Source: Hepsetus odoe (taxonomy: Eukaryota; Chordata; Actinopteri; Characiformes; Hepsetidae). From it: a stretch of DNA of 64,000 bases. Both the position numbers and the translations under genes were made by a program. The stretch spans positions 25,788,257 through 25,852,256 of the forward strand of contig CM029379.1 of assembly GCA_017165825.1 (NCBI GenBank). The letters are read 5' to 3'. This document shows positions 1-11,433 of the stretch, one piece after another (within the stretch, counting starts at the first letter, position 1; each line of letters opens with the position of its first letter). Below the pieces are notes generated by a model that made no database searches, had not been told where the DNA came from, and saw nothing but the letters and a program-made list of their open reading frames with translations.

Positions 1-164
1 TTTTCCTCCATTTTTTTTTTCTTTCCATTTTTCTCCCTGTAGACAGCCCTTTTCTACAATATTCCCACACTCTTGAAAACCGTACCCTGAGCATCAGCAC
101 TAAGACCGAAGGGAACTGCACAAAATCCTTTGGACACACTTTATCCATCAACTTTACAGTCACG

Positions 165-2160
165 TAAGAATCTTCTTCTTCTTTTCTTTCGGCTGCTCCC
201 GTTTAGGGGGTCGCCACAGCAGATCATCCGTGTCCATATTCCTGTGCTCTGCATCTTCCTGCTTCAACCCGACCACCTGCATGTCCTCTCTCACCATCCA
301 TAAACACTCCTCTTTGGTCTTCTCTTCTCCTCTTTCCTGTGACTCCATCCTCAACATCCTCTTCCAATATAATCATCGTCTCTCCTCTGCACATGGCAAA
401 CCAACGCAACCCTTCTCTAACCTTGTCTCCAAGACGTCTAACCTGAGCTGTCCCTCTAATATACTCATTTCTAATCCTGTCCAACCTCGTCACACCCAAC
501 GAAAATCTCAGCATCTTTAACTCTGACACCCCCAGCTCCGCCTCCTGCCTTTCTGTTCCGTCTCTAACCCATACAACATAGCTGGTCTCACTACTGTCCT
601 GTAAACCTTCCTTTTACTCCCTGGCTAGTGCAGCGTCTGTCACAAATCACTCCAGCCACTCTTCTCCACCCATTCCAACCAGCCTGCACTCTCTTCTTCA
701 CCTCTCTTCCACATTCGCCATTACACTGAACTGTTGATCCCAAGTATTTAAACTCCTCCACCTTTGTTACCTCCACTCCCTGCATCCTAACCACTCCACT
801 TTCCTCCCCTTTCATTTCTGCTCATGTGTTCTGTACTGCCCTCTCACTTTCATTCCTCTCCTCTCTAGAGCATATCTCCATCTCTCCAAGTTCTCTTAAG
901 CTGCTCCCTACTCTCACTACAGATCACAATATCATCAGCAAACATCATGTCCATGAGACTCCTGTCTAACCTCGTCAAATCCAACCTGTCCATCATATTG
1001 CAAACAAGAATGGGCTCAGTGCTGATCCTTGATGTAATCCAACCTCTACTTACTAAATGCATCCATCACTCCCACTGCAGATCTCACCACTGTTACACTG
1101 CCCTCATACATATCTGAACTGCTCTCACATACTTCTCTGCCTAACCCTGTTGTTCTCATACAAAACCATAACCAAAACAAATCTCTAGGCACCCTGTCTT
1201 ATGCTTTCTCCAAATCCACAAAGGCACAATACAGCGCCTTCTGACCTTCTCTGTCATGCCATCAACACCTCAGAGCAAACATTGCATCTGTGGTGCACTA
1301 TCGGCATAAGCCATACACTGTTCACTAATCCTCACCTCTTTTCTTAACCAAACTTCCCTACTCTTTCATAGCACTTACCTTTGCACTTGCATGGTGTGTG
1401 ATCAACTTTATCCCTCTATAGTTACTACAGCTCTGTGCATCACCCTTATTCTTGAAAAATGGTACCAGTACACTGTCTCCACTCCTCAGGCATCCTCTCA
1501 CTTGCCAAGATTGTCTTAAACAATCTGGTCAGAAGCTCAACTGCCATCTCCCCTAAACATCTCCATGCTTCCACTGGTATGTCATCCGGCCCAACAGCCT
1601 TTCCATTCTTCATCCTCTTCATCACACCCTTACTTCCATCTTGTTTGTTGCTGCGCTTCCTAGTTCACTCTTCTCACATCATCAGTCTTCTCATCTCTCA
1701 CATTTTCTTTGTTCATCAGCTATAAAGTATTCCTTCCATCTGCTCAACACGCTCTGTTTCACCTGTTAGTCGTTACCATTTCTATCTTTGTCGTCCTGAC
1801 CTGTAGCACATCTCCAGATCTGTCTCTTACGTAATCGGTGAGTCCTTTCTCCTCTTTACTGTCCAACCTCTCCATACAATTCACCCAAACACCTTATCTT
1901 TGGCCTTCACCCTGCTTTCTTCGCCTGCAGTTCATCTCCCTTGTACATCTGTCCTACTTCCTTCATCTCTGTATGTCCCATGTCTTCTTTGCCTCCCTCT
2001 TCTTTTGAATACACTCCTGGACTTCTTGGTTCCACAACCCGGTTTCCTTATCTCTTCCTTCCGGATGTCACACCAAGTACATTTCTAGCCGTCTGCCTGA
2101 TCACTTCTGCAGTAGTTTCCCAGCAACCCGGTGGCTCTTCAACACCTCCCAGTGCCAGTG
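165..2160 (-). mobile_element. RTE-type LINE remnant (3' two-thirds, decayed)
   Basis: Minus-strand reading pieces carry reverse-transcriptase and C-terminal sequence of an RTE-like non-LTR retrotransposon: an FADD catalytic box near 920-950 (MMFADDIVICSESREQL), an EEFKYLGSTVQ block near 730-760 and a RIRNEYIRGTAQ block near 440-480. The 3' end lies at about 165-230, where the sequence complementary to the typical ending (CGACCCCCTAAACGGGAGCAGCCGAAAG, read in parts) is visible. Many stops and frameshifts make it inactive. The same family recurs in at least five other places in the window. The family name comes from remembered teleost sequences, not a search. Confidence 0.8.
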
Positions 2161-2497
2161 TTAACTCCTGCCTGAACTAGAGGGCGCTCTGTTCTGACTG
2201 AGCACACCTGAGCCCCTGCAGGCAGGTGTGCATCATTGGGGCTGACTATTTAAGCCCCGATGAGTCAGAACAGAGCGCGGCTCATTAGGTAGGTCAAGCC
2301 TATGCGTAGCGGTGGTTTTTGTCTGTTGTCACTAGGTATCCTGATTGTGGACTGCAGTTCTTTTGCACTCGGATCTGGATTTGAACTGCAGTCCTGGTTT
2401 CTTGTTTGTTTGTTTTGTCACTGTGAATAATAAACTTCTGTTCTGAACTCCTGGCTCTGAACTGACGTCCCTCCGGTACCCCGCCACCGTTACACTT
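2158..2497 (+). mobile_element. Solo-LTR-like insertion inside the RTE remnant
   Basis: About 340 bp interrupts the RTE sequence. On the plus strand it has an internal TATTTAAG promoter-like box near 2,246, an AATAAA polyadenylation signal near 2,428 and a terminal ...CCGTTACA, the order expected of an LTR (U3-R-U5). RTE-like sequence is present on both sides. I could not fix a target-site duplication, so the exact edges are uncertain and the superfamily is not assigned. No internal coding region is present. A CTCF-like word (CTAGAGGGCGCT) lies near its left edge. Confidence 0.5.
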
Positions 2498-2600
2498 ACT
2501 AACTCACTCTGCAACTTCTCAAGTAATCTAGCAACAAAAGCATCATATGACAGTGTTACATCAGTACTGCTAGTAATTGATGTGACCAACTTCCTTCTAA
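2498..2600 (-). mobile_element. RTE-type LINE remnant, part beyond the LTR-like insertion
   Basis: A short minus-strand stretch reads like the linker between endonuclease and reverse transcriptase of the same RTE family (LLEKLQSEL, compare the MQELTRALGG region of the 29.3 kb copy). It continues the element interrupted at about 2,160. Confidence 0.45.
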
Positions 2601-4100
2601 TCTGTTTCAGACTTTCAACACACCCTCATGCACACACGCAAATGCACACTTGCAGTGTCTTTCTGTAATAACAGTATGCAGTTCTGTCCTGTAGACTGAC
2701 CATCCTTGAGGCTTCTTTCTCACCTTTATTCCAGACAAGCTAAACCCTCTCAAACACGGATGTTGCTTTTAACTACAGAAATGTAATTATCCTACGGCTG
2801 CTAAATGGACTGTCCTGGCTGACTGGGTTAAATTTGCCTACTCCGCTTCTCGTGGATTGTTTTCTGTCTGCATGGTTAAATCATTTTATCCTCTGTTGTC
2901 TTCTGGTGTGGACCAAAGGTTTCTTCTCACATTCTGTAAAGCTGCTTGGTACCAATGGCAACGTTTAATAACTTGCTATGGAAATATAATTAACTTGACT
3001 CGTCTTCCGTGTGAGACATTCGTGATTTTAGCTGTTTTTGTGTTGGCCAATCCAAGTCTTCCTACCACCTGGTCTCCTCTAGAGCTTTGAACACATAATA
3101 CTTAAAGAAGTATTCACACTCCTTCACAGGGGATATAATTAGGTTTGGCTGACACTGATTTAAGCAGATTTATTGCCGTGTCATTTTCTGTGCTTTTCAA
3201 TTACCTTGTTGCAGAGTTGTTTGAAATGTCCTTTTGTCTTTCCCTTTGTAGCTTTTAAGAAGTGACTCACTGGCAGATTGACTTTCTAAATATAAATATA
3301 TTTACACTACCGTCACTTAACACACCTTGATGGCATAAAGGTGAAATCATGTTGTTTCTCCACCTTTCGCCCTCTGAGTGCTGAGATAGGCTCCAGCACC
3401 CCCTGCCACCTTTGTTAGAATAAGCAGCTCAGATAATGGGTGAATAGATGGATGGATGGTTTCCATTTTGACACTTTGAGGTTGTTAAATAGTCCTAAGT
3501 CTCAAAGGGCCTTATTAAATTCACTGTGATTCAATGTTGTAAAACAATAAAACATGACATTTTAAAGGAGTCATTTTAAAAATCAACGTGGGCCTAGTCA
3601 ATATCTCTCTCCAGTAGCTAATTTCTGTTCTCAGATGTCACAGTTTTCAGAAGAGCTTTGGTTATTTAATGAAAATTAGTTTAATTTTCTTTAAGATTAG
3701 TTGTTATGGCACTTAGCAGTTGCTCTTATTAAGGGTTTTGCTCAGAAACTCAATGGTGGGGGTGCTAGCAGTTGGATTCAAACCTGCAACTTCTTGGTCC
3801 ATAGGCAAGTATCTTACCAGAAGACGACCACCACCACACCCCTATGGGAACATTTCAGAGCCTGCCCATTTTACATATTTTTCTTTAAACTTTTACCAGC
3901 GAGTTCACAAAAGTATTTGTACTTCTTCTTAGGTGCAGAATTTGTGCTCTTTTCCTACCTCTGTATATAAATTGAATTCAAAAATGAATTTGCCTGAAGC
4001 GCATTATTATGCAACATAATATGCAACATTTTGTTTCACCTTTTTGAAAACGTTAATTCATGAAAATCCATATAATTAAAACAATGTAATGTTTTAACAC
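2601..4100. other. Intergenic, no gene seen; short repeat at 3,360-3,470
   Basis: No convincing exon is visible. At about 3,360-3,470 there is a fragment of a dispersed teleost repeat (GAGATAGGCTCCAGCACCCC followed by a GGATGGATGG tail). A weak SINE-like segment with GGATTCAAACCTGCAAC lies near 3,770. The rest is AT-rich. Confidence 0.4.
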
Positions 4101-4104
4101 ATTG

Positions 4105-4225
4105 TAATAATGTACCCTTGATCAAGGCTACCTAAGGACCTGTTGGTCTAGATCTCAAATGCATGACCTTTCAATCCTGGAGCCTAGTCCCAAACCACTA
4201 GGCCTTCACTGCCACAGCAGTACAG
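4105..4225 (-). mobile_element. tRNA-derived SINE fragment
   Basis: On the minus strand the piece has a tRNA-like head (CACTAGGCC region) followed by the conserved body read here as CCTTGATCAAGG. It is the same family as the best copy at 17,026-17,295, which has readable A-box and B-box sequence. This copy is truncated and diverged. Confidence 0.5.
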
Positions 4226-4455
4226 CCTTTATCAGTTAGTATCTAATCTAATAATGTTACCTTCTGGCCTTTTGTCTAATCAATCCAGGTATAATCATGT
4301 GGTGTGCAAGAAGGTAAGCTTTGTTTAGCCCTTCAGGTGGGCGGTCCTTCAAGTGTGTGATGTCACGTGAAAGCTATGGATAGCCTCTTTTCAAACAATA
4401 TTATGGCACATATTAAAACTAAACTATACATAAAAATATATACACATATATACAT

Positions 4456-5011
4456 ACAGTACTGTTTAAAGCTTTTAGGCAGGTGTGAAAAATGCTGTAA
4501 ACAAAGAATGCTTTAAGAAATATAAATAATGATTGTTTATATTTATCAATTTACAAAATGCAAAGTGAGCAAAAGAAAAATCTAAATCAAATCAATATTT
4601 GGTGTTACTACCTTTTGCATTCAAACCAGCATCAATTCTTCTAGGTACACTTGCACAAAGTCAGGGATTTTGTAGGACTATAGTCGGTGTCTGATCAACC
4701 AGTTTTACCAAACAGGAGCTGATGATCATCAGTGTCACACGGAGGAGAAACACAGTCATGTTTGGAACAACCGACCAGCCGAGTTCCTTCAAAAACTGTG
4801 TGCAAGTGTACCTAGAAGAACTGATGCTGTTTTGAAGGCAAAGGGTGGTCACACCAAATATTGATTTGATTTTGATTCTCTTTTGTTCGTTCCCTGAATT
4901 TTGTTGACTGATGAAAATAAATGATTAACACTTCCATTTCTGAAAGTGTTCTGCATTTTTTCACACCTGCCTAAAGTCAAGTAGGATTTTAGAAAAACCT
5001 TTGTACAGTAC

Positions 5012-5014
<3 letters not shown>
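4456..5014. mobile_element. Non-autonomous Tc1/mariner element with terminal inverted repeats
   Basis: Both ends read ACAGTACTGT, and the inner parts of the ends match in inverted orientation around TTAGGCAGGTGTGAAAAA. The inside keeps only the last part of a Tc1 transposase in broken form (a GTGTGCAAGTGTACCTAGAAGAA and AAGGCAAAGGGTGG region near 4,800-4,850). Flanking AT dinucleotides prevent a clear reading of the TA duplication. A second, longer-coding relative lies at 53,165-53,650. Confidence 0.7.
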
Positions 5015-5045
<31 letters not shown>

Positions 5046-5089
5046 CATGGCTTTGAGAGAAACAATGTGGAGAATGCTGTGTAACTCAC

Positions 5090-7040
5090 CACAATGAGGT
5101 GCTCACTCATTCCTACAGAAGACTCTGCAAAAAAAAGAAGAATCATATAAATAAGTTTCCCTGTATAAACCCAACTAAGACCAAAGAACCTGCTCATTAC
5201 ACTCAGTATATACACATAGCCATATACAGTCACAACTTCACAACATTATAGCACATCTTACTTTTCTGTAATAATAATGTGTCTTCTTTGTTAAGAGTTA
5301 TTTAACCAATCTGAACCTGAATTGGAGAATAAGTTCTTTGCCTGGCTAATATATTGCTAAATATACGTAAGTGGACATCTTTTTTTGGCACATCATTTGC
5401 CAATATATACATAGTCATGTAATTTTCAAAGGTTTTAGTAATCTTACAATAATCTGAGAAAAACTAGCAGTAGAAAGGGTTGAACGGCATTCCAAACTGA
5501 TTACATTCATACGCTCCTGTATTTCTGCAAAACTTTCACCTACTTTTTACAATGAGGTAAATTATTATTAATTTCCCAGTATTGTGGTCCAATATATTTG
5601 TTAATTAATATCAAATGAATTATGAATTAGTTATATTATTTTTTTAGAACATAAAACATAATCTACACCTTATGTAAGAAACCAACACAACCTATCAGCT
5701 CGCAGGCGCCAGATTATAAAACAATCCGAAGACAGAATGCTATCAGCCTACAGCCCAAAACCTGCTCTAGAAAAATTTAAATGTGCTGATATGTTTTCAT
5801 TTATTGCTTTTTATGTTGAACTTTCTTCTACATTTTAAAATTATACATAAAAACATCCAGCACCAAACACTATAAAAAGTATAATTATATTTTAAGCCAT
5901 TCAGCATTAAAGCAAATACATTTTTGTTTTATATAAATGATTCTATGCTGGAAAAAATCAGCAACATATCTGATTTGATTGCAGTGTCCAAGCTTTTTCG
6001 TGCTTCTTTATGAAACATTTATAACAGTGTTTTTTTGTTTTGTTTTGTTATTGAATATGTTACTTAACATTAGTCAGTTAATACTTAACAGCTCACCCAA
6101 TAGAGGATTTACCAAGCAGGATATTCTTAAACAGCCAAATTATTTGAGACTGATATCAGTCTTGTTCCAAACTTACTGGAAGGATCAACAGACTCCAGGT
6201 GAGGATGCTCAAGGTGTGGGAGCTCAGGATGATGAGATTTGGGATGGTGAGGCTCAGGATGATGAGATTTGGGATGGTGAGCCTCAGGATGATGGAGCCC
6301 AAGGTGATGAGGATTAAAACAGCGAGGCATAGGACGAGGATGCTCAGGATGATGAATTTCAGGAAGCTGGGGCTCAGGTTGAGATATCACAGGATGAAGA
6401 ATCTTTGTCAAAATGGGCTTAACTTGAGGGGTCCTAGAAAGAATTCCTGGCATAAGGGGCTTAGGTTGAGGAACCATGGGATGAAGACTCTCTGGATGAC
6501 TAGCTTTAGGAGGCAGGGGCTCAGGTTGAGGTGTCTTAGGATGAAGAATCTTAATATGGCTGGGCTGAGGTTGTTGGGTCTCAGGAAAAAGAGTCTTTTG
6601 CAAAAGGGGCTCAAGTTGAAGAGTATTGGGAAGAGCCTGAGGAAGAAGATTCACTGGCAGAAGAGACCTAAGTTGAGGAGTCTCAGGAACAAGAGTCTTT
6701 GGATGAATAGTCTTAGGAGGCTGGGGTTCAGGTTGAAGAGTCTCAGGACGAGGGGTTTAGGCTGAAGAGTCTGAGAAAGAAGAATCAGTGGCTTTACAAG
6801 CTTAAGTTGTGGAGTCTCAGGCTGAGGAGTTTCAGAAGGAGAGGGTTTAGGCTGAGGTGTCTGAGGAAGAAGAACCAGTGGCTTTATGAGCTTTAGTTGA
6901 GGAGTCTTAGGAGCAGGGGGTTTAGGTTGAGGAGTCTGAGGATTCGAATAAAAAGAAGGCAGGGTGCGAGTCACACCTGCCAAACAACTTCCAGGCAAAA
7001 ACCCCACCAGGGTGAACCACACCAGGTAGCGAGGAAGCAT
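5090..7040 (-). CDS. Gene A: secreted Pro/Gln/Lys- to His/Pro-rich low-complexity protein, with one apparent frameshift
   Basis: I do not recognise this gene. Exon 1 (7,040-6,177) starts with a signal peptide (MLPRYLVWFTLVGFLPGSCLAG), then has many PQPKP/PQLKL-type repeats, and ends in a His-Pro stretch (HHPEAHHPKSHHPEPHHPKS). Its 5' splice site is TCCA|GTAAGT. Exon 2 (5,124-5,090, 35 nt) lies between TTTGCAG and GTGAGT and would read KSSVGMSEHLIV. The reading frame breaks near 6,748, where one base is missing relative to neighbouring repeats (CTCGTCCTGAG versus the usual TTGTTCCTGAG). With that base the exon would end in phase 1, exactly the phase needed by exon 2 and seen in gene B, so this is the only visible break. 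It could be an assembly error, an allele or a young pseudogene. Later exons and the stop were not found. The protein should be secreted; the function is unknown. Confidence 0.6.
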
Positions 7041-7190
7041 GATTCCAGTCTTCTTTCTTCCTCTGTATTTTCAGGGTTAAATAAATTTCCCCTTCATTCC
7101 CCCTTTATATAAGCCCTTAGTAGCCTCATTTAAATCTGTCACACCTCAAACCCCTCCTTCTTCTTAAGCTTGGAGAACATGAGGTAAGTG
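7041..7190 (-). promoter_or_regulatory. Promoter and 5' UTR of gene A
   Basis: Read on the minus strand there is a TATATAAA box at about 7,110-7,117, then a short 5' UTR ending in AGGAAGAAAGAAGACTGGAATC before the ATG at 7,040. Upstream, an ACCTCATGTTC word lies at about 7,179-7,189. The same order and much of the same sequence occur upstream of gene B. Confidence 0.65.
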
Positions 7191-7550
7191 GTATAGCTAT
7201 GTCACACTGAAATGAGATGATAACCTGTTGGACAGTTCTTGACCCTTCAGGGAATTATACTTATCTGACGTCCTGAAGGCTGAGACCCAGCCTTAGAATA
7301 GTTTATACATATATACAATACATATATATATATATGTTTTTGTAAGGTTTTTCATGTTTTTTTCTGTTTTTCTCATTTTATATATTTGATTTTATACATG
7401 CATTTTATATATTTTATTTTATAAAGCAAATATACAAAATGAGCAAAGCAGAAAAAAAAAAGAAATTTGAAATAATGCACAATGATTATGTGTATAGAGG
7501 CAGTAAAGGGAGGTAGTGCCTCCATTTGTGTCAACAAGGGTCAGGAGGCT
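7191..7550. other. AT-rich spacer, nothing recognised
   Basis: The stretch contains TA-rich and T-rich simple sequence around 7,310-7,450 and no exon or repeat family I can name. Confidence 0.4.
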
Positions 7551-8690
7551 TTACAGTGAGTTCAACTGCTGAAGGTAAAAAGCTTTTCTGTGACGTGTGG
7601 TTCTTAATGTGAGGGTGCTTAATGTGCCCTGAGAGCTTCCAGAAAGTAGGGCATTACAGTAATCTAATCTACTGTATACAAATGCATGTACTACTTTCTT
7701 CCATTGCCTTGTCTTCCATTGATTGAAAATGCCGTAGTTTGGCAATGTTCCGAAGTTGCAGGAAGCATGTCTTTGCAACTGCATTAACATGGGGATTAAA
7801 TGAAAGATTTAAATCAAAAATAACACCAAGGTTACGTGCCAGAGTACTAACTGAAAACTTCAACCCTGCATCCCAGATATGCGAAATGAAGTTGGCCCAA
7901 TCTACATCACTACTACAGAACTAAAAGCAGCTCAGTTTTTTTGGGGTTTAGTGAGAGGAAGCTGTTATTCATCCAATCCCTAATATCACTGAGGCAGCTA
8001 ATTAAAGTGCCGGTTGATATTTTATCACATGATTTTACAGATAGGTATAGCTGAGTGTCATCAGTGTAGGAGTGGTAACTAACATTATGTTTCCGTATAA
8101 TAGTACTTAATGGGAGCATGTAGAGGGAGAAGAGCACTGGGCCCAACACTGACCCTTGTGGGAATCCATAATAAACTAGTGACATAGGTGAGGGGGTGCC
8201 ATAATCATCCATTTGGATAAAGTAGTAACGGTTTGTGAGATAGGAGTTGAACCATTTAAGGGCTGTTCCGCTAATGCCGACATTGGAGTGAAGCCTATTT
8301 ACTAAAATGGAGTGATCCACCATGTCAAACGCAGCACTAAGATCTAACAGAACAAGAACAGTAATGTTTCCTGCATCACTTGAGACCATTATATCATTTA
8401 CCGCTCTAGTTAGAGCAGTTTCTGTGCTATGGCCATGCTGGAAGCCTGATTGGAATTTATCTAAGAGATTATGCGTGTCTAGATATGACTGCAGTTGTCT
8501 CGCAACTAATTTTTCTAGAATCTTAGAGAGAAACGGGACATTAGAGATAGGTCTATAATTACTTGGTAAGTGACGGTCCAAGATAGATTTTTTTAAGCTG
8601 TGGTCTAACCACTGCCGTTTTAGTCTAGACCACTGCCTGTGGTCTAACCACTGCCGCTTCTGCATGTTATTTTCAATAAGTTTTGAATAG
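7551..8690 (-). mobile_element. L2/CR1-type LINE, reverse transcriptase part
   Basis: A 250-residue minus-strand frame (8,665-7,913) is a clear non-LTR reverse transcriptase. It has SNYRPISNVPFLSKILEK, an LLDLSAAFDMVDH motif (first catalytic Asp), GFPQGSVLGPVLFSLY, and YTDDTQLYLS in place of the usual YADDTQ. The downstream frame (7,863-7,669 and 7,790-7,551) continues as the thumb region (SRLDYCNALLSG). Frameshifts between the pieces make it inactive. Clade assignment is from remembered motifs. Confidence 0.8.
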
Positions 8691-8837
8691 TGCTCAGTGC
8701 GATAAAGCTTTCTTATATTGTTTTAATTTAGCGAAGCATAGAACCTGAGAGGCTTGGAGACCTGTTGTCTTCCATCTGCGCTCTAGCTTACGGCACTCCC
8801 GCTTAGCAGCCCATGTGTAATCATTGTACCAGGGAGA

Positions 8838-8997
8838 GTAATCTCAGGTTCAAATCTCAGACCAGTAGATTGTTTTGAGGTACCCTTGAACAAGGTACTG
8901 TCCCCGTCACTGTTCTCTGGGCAATGTACACTGTGTACGGTTTAAACGATGAGAATGCATTTCATTGTGGTTCACTACACTGTCACACACAAATAGT
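8838..8997 (+). mobile_element. tRNA-derived SINE fragment
   Basis: The body sequence (CAGACCAGTAG, TTGAGGTACCCTTGAACAAGG, CCCGTCACTG, then TTTCATTGTGGTTCAC) matches the SINE at 17,026-17,295 in the same orientation. The tRNA-like head is largely missing. Confidence 0.6.
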
Positions 8998-9069
8998 CCT
9001 TTTTACTTTAGCTATCTAGGTTAATCTCTGTAATCTATGCTCTAGCTTGCAAAAACCTCATAGACAAGT

Positions 9070-10316
9070 GATCCAAGATGGCAGTGCGGTAACACGCAGC
9101 GGCCGCTCCGGGGTCCAAACTTTGGTGCTAAGTCTGTAAAAAATCTTTCATCCGACTACTTTTCACCATAAGACTTGCACATGAGCGTCACATCTGTGAA
9201 TGCTCTTAAATTTAACCGCCAAACACTGCTGGAGCTCAGGAATCAACCAGGATTCAGTCTTCCAGCGACTCTCCGAACTCTCGGCGTGCTGAGAAGACCA
9301 GACCTTCAGTCCCCGAGATTGCCTGCTGTACCTTGCCGACTGAGAGGACATCGGAAGCGGTGTGAGAGGAAACAGAAACGCGGCAAGCGTGCTGGGGTCT
9401 GGGCTCAGCTAAAGGCTAACGCTAGCCGACCGGCTATCCCGTCCATCCTCCTCGCCAATGTCCGCTCCCTGGATAATAAACTGGACTGTATACGACTCCA
9501 GCTGAACACCCAGCGTGAGTGCAGAGACTGCTGTGTTTTTGTTTTTACGGAGACATGGCTCAGCGACAGCGTTCCGGACACCGCCATCCAACTCGCCGGT
9601 CTCTCCGCGTTTCGTGCGGACAGAAACTCCGCTCTGTCTGACAAGATTCGCGGAGGGTGGCTGTGTGTTTACATAAACACACAATGGTGTACAAACGCTG
9701 TGCTGGTCTCTACACACTGTTTGACACTGCTGGAGGTGCTAACAGTCAGGTGCAGACCGTTTCATTTGCCCAGGGAGTTCTCTACAGTGTTTATTATGGC
9801 GGTCTACATTCCACCCAGAGCTAGCGCTAACAGCGCTAATGCTAACAGCGTGCTGGGTGAACTTTATGGAGTTATCAGCGGGCTCCAAAACTACCACCCA
9901 GACGGACTGTTTATTGTTGCCGGAGATTTCAACCATGCAAATCTCAAGTCAGTTTTCCCCAAATTCCATCAACATGTGAACTTTGCAACAAGGGGGGGAA
10001 ACACGCTGGACTGTGTTTACACAAACATGGCCGGCACATACAGAGTGGAGCCCCGCCCCCACCTCGGACACTCAGACCACATCTCTGTGCTGCTGATCCC
10101 AGCGTACAGACCCATCATCAGGCGGGTGAGACCCACCCTGAAGCAGGTAAAGACCTGGCCCACAGGAGCCATCTCTGCTCTTCAGGACTGCTTTGAACGC
10201 ACCGACTGGGACATGTTTAGGGAAGCTGCAACCTACGGTGACTCCATCAACCTGGAGGAGTACACAGCTTCAGTGACTGGTAACATCAGGGCCAGACTGA
10301 AGTTTGCCAGAGTGAA
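9070..10316 (+). mobile_element. LINE 5' region and endonuclease domain, 3' end replaced by Tc1 sequence
   Basis: An open frame from 9,175 encodes a basic N-terminal segment and then an apurinic-type endonuclease domain: ILLANVRSLDNKLD (about residue 92), VFTETWL (about 122), IVAGDFNHANL (about 245) and GHSDHISVLL (about 298). These are the usual catalytic blocks of L2/Rex-type LINEs. A CAAGATGGC box near 9,074 resembles a YY1-type LINE promoter, so the 5' end may be complete. The reverse transcriptase is absent. After about 10,316 the same frame runs straight into Tc1 transposase sequence. Confidence 0.8.
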
Positions 10317-10850
10317 CAATGGCCAGATCTTCTGGAATAAAGTTATTTGGACAAATGTGTCTAAAATTAAATTATTTGCACACCAGAACAGAGAACATGT
10401 CTGGCATAAACAAAATACAGCATTCCAGGAAAAGAACCTGTGAAGCATGGAGGTGGAAGTGTCATGGTTTGGGGATGCCTTGACCTGGCCAGTTCACCAT
10501 CATAGAATCCACCAGGAATTCCACCATGTATCAGAGGATGCTTGAGGAACATGTGAGGCCATATGAAGGAGCATTAAAGCTGAAGCGGAACAGGACCCTG
10601 CGACAGGACGGTGACCCAAAACATACCAGTAAATCGACCAAGGACTGGCTGAGAGCTAAGAAATGGAAAGTCTCCACGTAGCAGAGTCTAAGCCCAGATC
10701 TTAATTCCTCTAACATCTCTCAGCTTAAAGAATTCTGCATTGAGGAGTGGGGCAAACTTTCCTCAGACTGATGTCAGAGACTGGTAGATGGCTAGACACA
10801 AGAAGCATCTCACAGTGGTTATTTCAACCAAAATGGGATAACACTAGCTA
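10317..10850 (+). mobile_element. Tc1/mariner transposase fragment (catalytic and C-terminal part)
   Basis: The plus strand reads WNKVIWTNVSKIKLF, then REHVWHKQNTAFQEKNL and, after a stop at 10,443, KHGGGSVMVWGC-like sequence. This is the DDE core of a Tc1 transposase; the first Asp is replaced (TNVSK where TDESK is usual). Degenerate C-terminal coding sequence continues to about 10,850 (CCCAGATCTTAATTCC resembles the SPDLNP region). Terminal repeats are not seen. Confidence 0.75.
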
Positions 10851-11080
10851 TTAGGGGAAAGCAAATGACAAGGTGCCTAGAGAGGAGTTGTGGTATTGTT
10901 TCACAAGTATGTGAGAGTAGTTTAGGATATGTATGAATGTATGTATCATTACTGACCCTCCCCATTCATTACTGACCCTCCCCATTCCATTTCTTTCCTC
11001 ACATGTCCGGGTGTGCCCGCTGTGGTCATCGCCTGAGTCCAATACTGACATCCCAACTGGTCTGTGCTGTGCATCTGATG
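10851..11080. other. Spacer, nothing recognised
   Basis: No exon is visible. A short direct repeat (ATTACTGACCCTCCCCATTC) occurs twice in tandem near 10,949-10,988. Confidence 0.35.
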
Positions 11081-11433
11081 CGCAAAGGGATCCTGGTGGC
11101 TCACCGCTACCTGGGGCTGCGCTCGACTTGCTGAGCCTGGGACGCAGCTTAGGACTCTGTGCGGATCCTGGGGTTAAAGACGAACTGACTTTGTACTGCT
11201 AGTATACCCAAGGGGGTTGGGTAGCCAGTCGGCCTTGGACCCTCAGAGGTTTTTTTTCTCCATACAGTGGAGTTTTTGGTTCCTCTCCTCTGTAGTCATC
11301 TGGCTTTAACTTCTAGCCTTCAGTTTTTAGACCATGACTATAATCTATGTCTACCATCTATGTAAAGTGCTTTGGGGCAACGCTGTTGTGAAAGGTGCTA
11401 TACAAGAATAAACTGAATTGAATTGAATTGAAT
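11081..11433 (+). mobile_element. LINE 3' end with GAATT tandem tail
   Basis: The segment has TAAAGTGCTTTGGGGCAACG near 11,363, then GTGAAAGGTGCTATACAAG and a tail of repeated GAATT units (11,417-11,433). This is a typical 3' terminus of a teleost LINE, probably L2/CR1-like. It directly abuts the next RTE copy. Upstream there is a GTGGAGTTTTTGGTTCCTCTCC 3' UTR-type region. Confidence 0.6.

Noticed and set aside
6199..6765. 188-residue plus-strand frame rich in Met, Arg and Leu opposite gene A
   Set aside because: A mirror of the Pro-rich repeats on the minus strand, without promoter or splice signals.
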